Source of the DNA: Epiperipatus broadwayi
Lineage: Eukaryota; Onychophora; Udeonychophora; Euonychophora; Peripatidae
Direction: 5' to 3'
DNA length: 64,000 nucleotides
Assembly: GCA_028023455.1 (NCBI GenBank)
Contig: JAQFVV010000018.1
Coordinates: forward strand, 11,118,771-11,182,770
The translations under genes were made by a program, and so were the position numbers. The notes under the pieces are model-generated. The model was not told the DNA's origin and searched no databases. It saw only the letters and a list, made by a program, of their open reading frames with translations. Below are positions 60,411-64,000 of the stretch, piece after piece. How positions within the stretch are numbered: the stretch's first letter is position 1; each line of letters starts with the position of its first letter.

Positions 60411-61785
60411 TTCAATTATTATTGATTCATTGTAGGATAAAAGTCTTTCCAAGTTTAATCCAATTTCTCCTATTTATAGCTTCTTATATCACTCCAGCAA
60501 AATTCCTTATCTCATTCATTCATCTTTTTTTTTCCTTCTAGGCCTTTTACAATCCAGTTCAAGACCTCTATCCATTTTTTATTATCTCTTCTAATAATGT
60601 ATCCAGCCCACTTCCTTTTCAGCCTGAATCAAATATTTTTTCATTGGTTTTTTCGGTAACTTCTTTTAAAACTTAGATATAATCTATTGTGTTAAAACCA
60701 TTTTGAAATCCAATTTAGTTCTTTGATTAATCTTAAGTCCTAAGTTTTTTGTAGACAAATTATAGTAATTTGAGTGAAGTTCTAATATAGAATATATAGG
60801 TCTGTATTTTTACCTCACTTTAATATCATCATCACTATTGCTTTTTTCCAATCATCTTATGGATCATTACCATTTAGTCATTTGTTATATAGATTTACCA
60901 TCAATTTCTTTATTTTTTCAGCTAGTTAATAATAATCTCATTATTTCCTAGAACTTTTTTGTTCTTCATAGATTTAATAGCATAAAATAATCTTTTCATG
61001 TTTAGGATTTGGCATTTCAAAATATATAATTGTAGGCATTCTTTACATTTTTTATTTTTATTTTGATATAGTTTCTATAAAATTCTTCACACTAATCATA
61101 TTGTAGTTCCCCAATTTAGTAATATTGGGTTTTTTTTCTATAGATTTTTTTTGCCGTTTTACAGTTATATTTTTTTTCTTGTCATTTTACAGAATTCCAT
61201 TGTATTTGATTTTTTTAAATGCTTCATTTTAAAATATTTTTATATTTTTTTTCTTTATCATTTTGCTTCACATTAAATTTGCTCAAAATTTAACTGACAT
61301 CAAAGTCTTTTAATACTTTTATATGATTTGCAAATTCTAGCTTAAATTTACTGGAGTATTTTTAGAGGGGATGGATTAATAATAATAACTTTTGTCTTTC
61401 CAAATCTGCATTAACACATATTTTACATCTCATTAATAGACTATTCATGTATTAACTCTCTTAAATACATTACAGTTTGAAATGTTATTTTCTGTTTAGT
61501 CAAAATATTCTCTTGTGCTTTTATTTGGATACTTTGCTCATTTTTGTCATTGTATTTGTGTCTCCCTATCCAAATTTATCAATGGCATCTTCATTTTCAT
61601 TGATTTTTCAATTCTAGTATTAAAATTTCCTTTGCTAATTTTAAAATGTCTGATCTGATCAAAAGCATTATACCTTTAAATGAAAAACATCAATTTCTTT
61701 ATCAAAACTTATTGGGATATAAAGTTGAATTATCTGCTTTATTGGTCAAGTGATATTTTGCCTATGTATTAGTCTGGCAATATTT
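60411..61785 (-). mobile_element. RTE-like LINE, internally deleted copy
   Basis: The 3' end (TTCAATTATTATTGATTCATTG..., AGTCTTTCCAAGTTTAATCC) and the endonuclease part (AAAATGTCTGATCTGATCAAAAGC near 61640) both match the LINE at 39091-42170. The copy is only about 1.4 kb, against 3.1 kb. The FADD-containing palm region is missing, since the alignment jumps near 60660. It is the most decayed of the four copies. Confidence 0.65.
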
Positions 61786-61800
61786 ATTTGAAAAAATGAT

Positions 61801-62050
61801 GACCTCTAACTTTATTTACTGAAAATGATATAAACATCTACTAACACAGATTTACATTTTTTTGTGAGAAATTATCTTCCACCATCCAAATTTATAAAAA
61901 AAAATTTATTTTGAAAAATAGCCACCTATAACTTTATTTAGTGAAATTGAACAAACACACATTTATGTTTTTGCAAAAAAAAATAATCTTCCAACAAGTA
62001 AACTTGTAACAATTTAAATTTATTACAAGTAGTAACCAAACCAAAAAAAA
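61801..62050 (+). repeat. Diverged tandem repeat, period about 122 bp
   Basis: ACCTCTAACTTTATTTACTG at 61802 and ACCTATAACTTTATTTAGTG at 61924 start two copies that stay alignable through ATTATCTTCCA / AATAATCTTCCA. They are older than the other tandem duplications here. Confidence 0.6.
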
Positions 62051-62186
62051 TACATTTTGATTCATAACTTCTCATTGGAATATTATCTAATATTAACTTA
62101 CATAATTAATTCTTTTTTTTTAGAAGATTATGTCTTTATTAACACATTTGTTTGTGCCCATGACAACCGCTGGACTAATACTTAAG

Positions 62187-62335
62187 TATCCTTTTATTAA
62201 CTCATTATATATTTATTGTACCACAACAATACTATATATATAAACTTTCCTTCTTTTTTTATATATATATCCTTTTATTAATTTACTATGTATTTATTGT
62301 ACCACAACAATACTTTAAAACTTTCCTTTTTTTTT
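62187..62335 (+). repeat. 81-bp tandem duplication
   Basis: TATCCTTTTATTAA at 62187 and 62268, followed in both by TTTATTGTACCACAACAATACT and AAACTTTCCTT. The second copy is shorter. Confidence 0.85.
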
Positions 62336-62913
62336 CTTTTGTAATCAAAATGGCTGCCTTTATTTAAAAGTAATTGCAAATTATGATGATGGTGAACCAA
62401 AATATGTGTACATTTTATATATTTTTTGAATCTGCAGTATTAAGAAAATAGATTAGTATATTATATCCATCAAATTTCATAGAATTATTTCTATCTTTAG
62501 TAGGTTTTTTTTTTTTTAAAATATTTTGCTTAATGATGATAAAAAAATTTCTGTTTGTTTTTAATTGGTGACCTATATTAGTCTGGAGACTCAGATTTGT
62601 GAATCAATTCCTGCTGTTTTTGGAATAACTAAGCTCTGCATTCATCTTTGCTTTTCTTATCAGTAGTTTATATGAGTCAGGATAATAATCAAGTGAAGCC
62701 ATTTAGTGAATATATTTCTGTGTGTACACCTTTACATATGTACTATGAGTATTACTGTCTGTGAAATGTTAAATTGTGTCAGGGGAATAGCTAATTCATC
62801 TTCATTCTGGCTACAAAAAATGTATCACATTTCAATCTGAACATAGTTATGATATGGAGTTTTAATTTTTAAAATTATTAGATTATTTTAGCATGATTTA
62901 TATTTATTTAAAG
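62336..62913. other. AT-rich sequence, no gene recognised
   Basis: Spacer between the tandem repeats and the hAT terminus. Confidence 0.4.
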
Positions 62914-64000
62914 CAGGAGTGGGCAATTGTTTTGGCTGGGGAGGGGGCACTTTGTGGAAGCAGAGATTAGCGGAGAGCCGCACCTTTTAAAATGATTGCA
63001 TTCATTAGTTAACTTTGCATTTCAGAAAAGATATAAATTGTACCATAAAAATCAGTAAATAAAATAAAATAATGAGTTTTATTCAATTTATTTATTGTGC
63101 TAATTTCATATCATCTATAGCTGCAAGCACATTTAATTTTAGAATCAGTTTAATTAGACAAATGTACCCTATCATACTTTTCTTAAATTTTTTTGAAATC
63201 AGGAGTGAGATTGCTTGTTGAAATTCTCATCACAACTTGCAAGTTAAAATCTGTCAAAGAACATCTATATTTACTTTTGTTGATCTTCAAGCAAGAAAAA
63301 CTTTACCCACAAACATATGTAGACCCAAATATAGAGAACATTTTCCCAGAAAATTTCTTCATACATGGAAATTTTTCAGCAGACAAAGATTTGTAAAAAT
63401 CAACTAATGTCACAGCATTAAACATTTCTTTCACAGTTTGATCTGACTGCATGTCAATAAGTTCAAGCTGCAGATCCTCAGGTGATGTGTCAATATCAAC
63501 AGTGATGGGATAAGAGAGCAAATTGGAATTTAGGCTCAAATTTCTTTGTCCTAAAATCTTGTGACCTTGTCCTCCAAACTATGCAAATGATCTTTAATCT
63601 TAGCAGAAACACTTTCAGGCACTTCCTGTTTTTCTAATAAAGGGAAATGACAAAAATTGCCATCACCTGCTTGCTTCCACATTTCATCTGCAAACAATCC
63701 CTTTCCCTGCAATGTCATATTCAGTTCATTCAATTTCTCAAATACATCATCTCATATCTCCACTCTTTACAACCTATTTTTGTAACAAAATCATGAGATA
63801 TCTCCGTGTCTAGAAATAAGAGGATTTCATTCTGCAATACCTAGACTTTTTATTATTTTGCCCAGGCTCAACCACCTCACACTGTTGTGGCAAATTACAT
63901 TTTCATACTCTGCCCCCACATCCTCAAGAAAAGATTTGAACTGTTAATGGTGGAATATCTTTGCTCTGATTGTGTTCACCACACTAACAATAGGATCTAC
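62914..64000 (-). mobile_element. hAT transposon, 3' half, running off the window
   Basis: CAGGAGTGGGCAATTGTTTTGGC at 62914 is a typical hAT terminus (compare the CAGGGGTGGGCAAAC-type ends of the family). The transposase follows on the minus strand and continues beyond 64000. The 5' end and any 8-bp target duplication lie outside the window, so they cannot be checked. Confidence 0.75.
63190..64000 (-). pseudogene. hAT transposase C-terminal half (GTF2IRD2-like), broken
   Basis: From the window edge, the minus strand reads VDPIVSVVNTIRAKIFHH, HNSVRWLSLGKIIKSLGI, MNELNMTLQGKGLFADEMW, ITVDIDTSPEDLQLELIDMQ, TLVDFYKSLSAEKFPCM and MFSIFGSTYVCG. After a stop come KINKSKYRCSLTDFNLQVV and LTPDF. This is the order found in GTF2IRD2/ZBED-type hAT transposases, including the RW of the insertion domain and the FGSTY-C dimerisation block. 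The C-terminal stop replaces the usual E-Q-x-F-S. Stops near 63815 and 63760 and a frame change near 63545 make it a pseudogene, though much better preserved than the copy at 4200-6165. Confidence 0.85.

Overview
The window is about three-quarters A+T, has no operon-like gene packing and carries no convincing host gene. Almost everything recognisable is transposable-element DNA typical of an animal genome: RTE-type LINEs, long-LTR Ty3/Gypsy elements, Penelope-like elements, hAT and Tigger/pogo DNA transposons, palindromic MITEs and tRNA-derived SINEs. It reads as a gene-poor, intergenic or intronic stretch of an AT-rich metazoan, most likely an invertebrate. The clade cannot be fixed from sequence alone.

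Layout. 1-9 kb: a SINE fragment, a Tigger-like element with terminal inverted repeats (TIRs) at 2009-3041, a decayed hAT transposase at 4200-6165 carrying a MITE and a 161-bp tandem duplication, then AT-rich sequence. 9.2-11 kb: a small MITE and an inverted plus tandem repeat with a tRNA-like box. 11.4-15.8 kb: an RTE-like LINE on the minus strand, split by a second Tigger-like element. 16-22.8 kb: a hAT relic with a tandem duplication, SINEs, a Penelope fragment in head-to-head arrangement and a palindromic MITE. 23.4-34.3 kb: a three-level nest in which Tigger A is broken by Tigger B, and Tigger B by an LTR retrotransposon on the minus strand. 34.4-36.4 kb: the N-terminal part of a Penelope element with tandem 5' repeats. 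37-42.7 kb: a Tigger transposase relic, two MITEs and a second LINE copy. 42.7-46.4 kb: unrecognised. 46.4-47.0 kb: a LINE 3' fragment. 47.5-54.5 kb: a second LTR retrotransposon with a 4-bp target duplication, a broken gag, no pol, and a tRNA-like insertion in its 3' LTR. 56.7-62.4 kb: a second copy of the Tigger relic, a fourth LINE fragment and small tandem repeats. 62.9-64 kb: the 3' half of a hAT element running off the window.

The elements date one another. Paralogous copies elsewhere in the window serve as empty sites for several insertions: Tigger copies at 12.8-14.2 and 23.9 kb show the sequence before the LTR element landed, and the LINE at 40.5 kb shows the sequence before the Tigger at 12.84 kb landed. 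The most unusual object is the LTR element at 24664-33698. It carries a third, inverted LTR, so two 5' LTRs and their primer-binding sites face each other across an 18-bp spacer.
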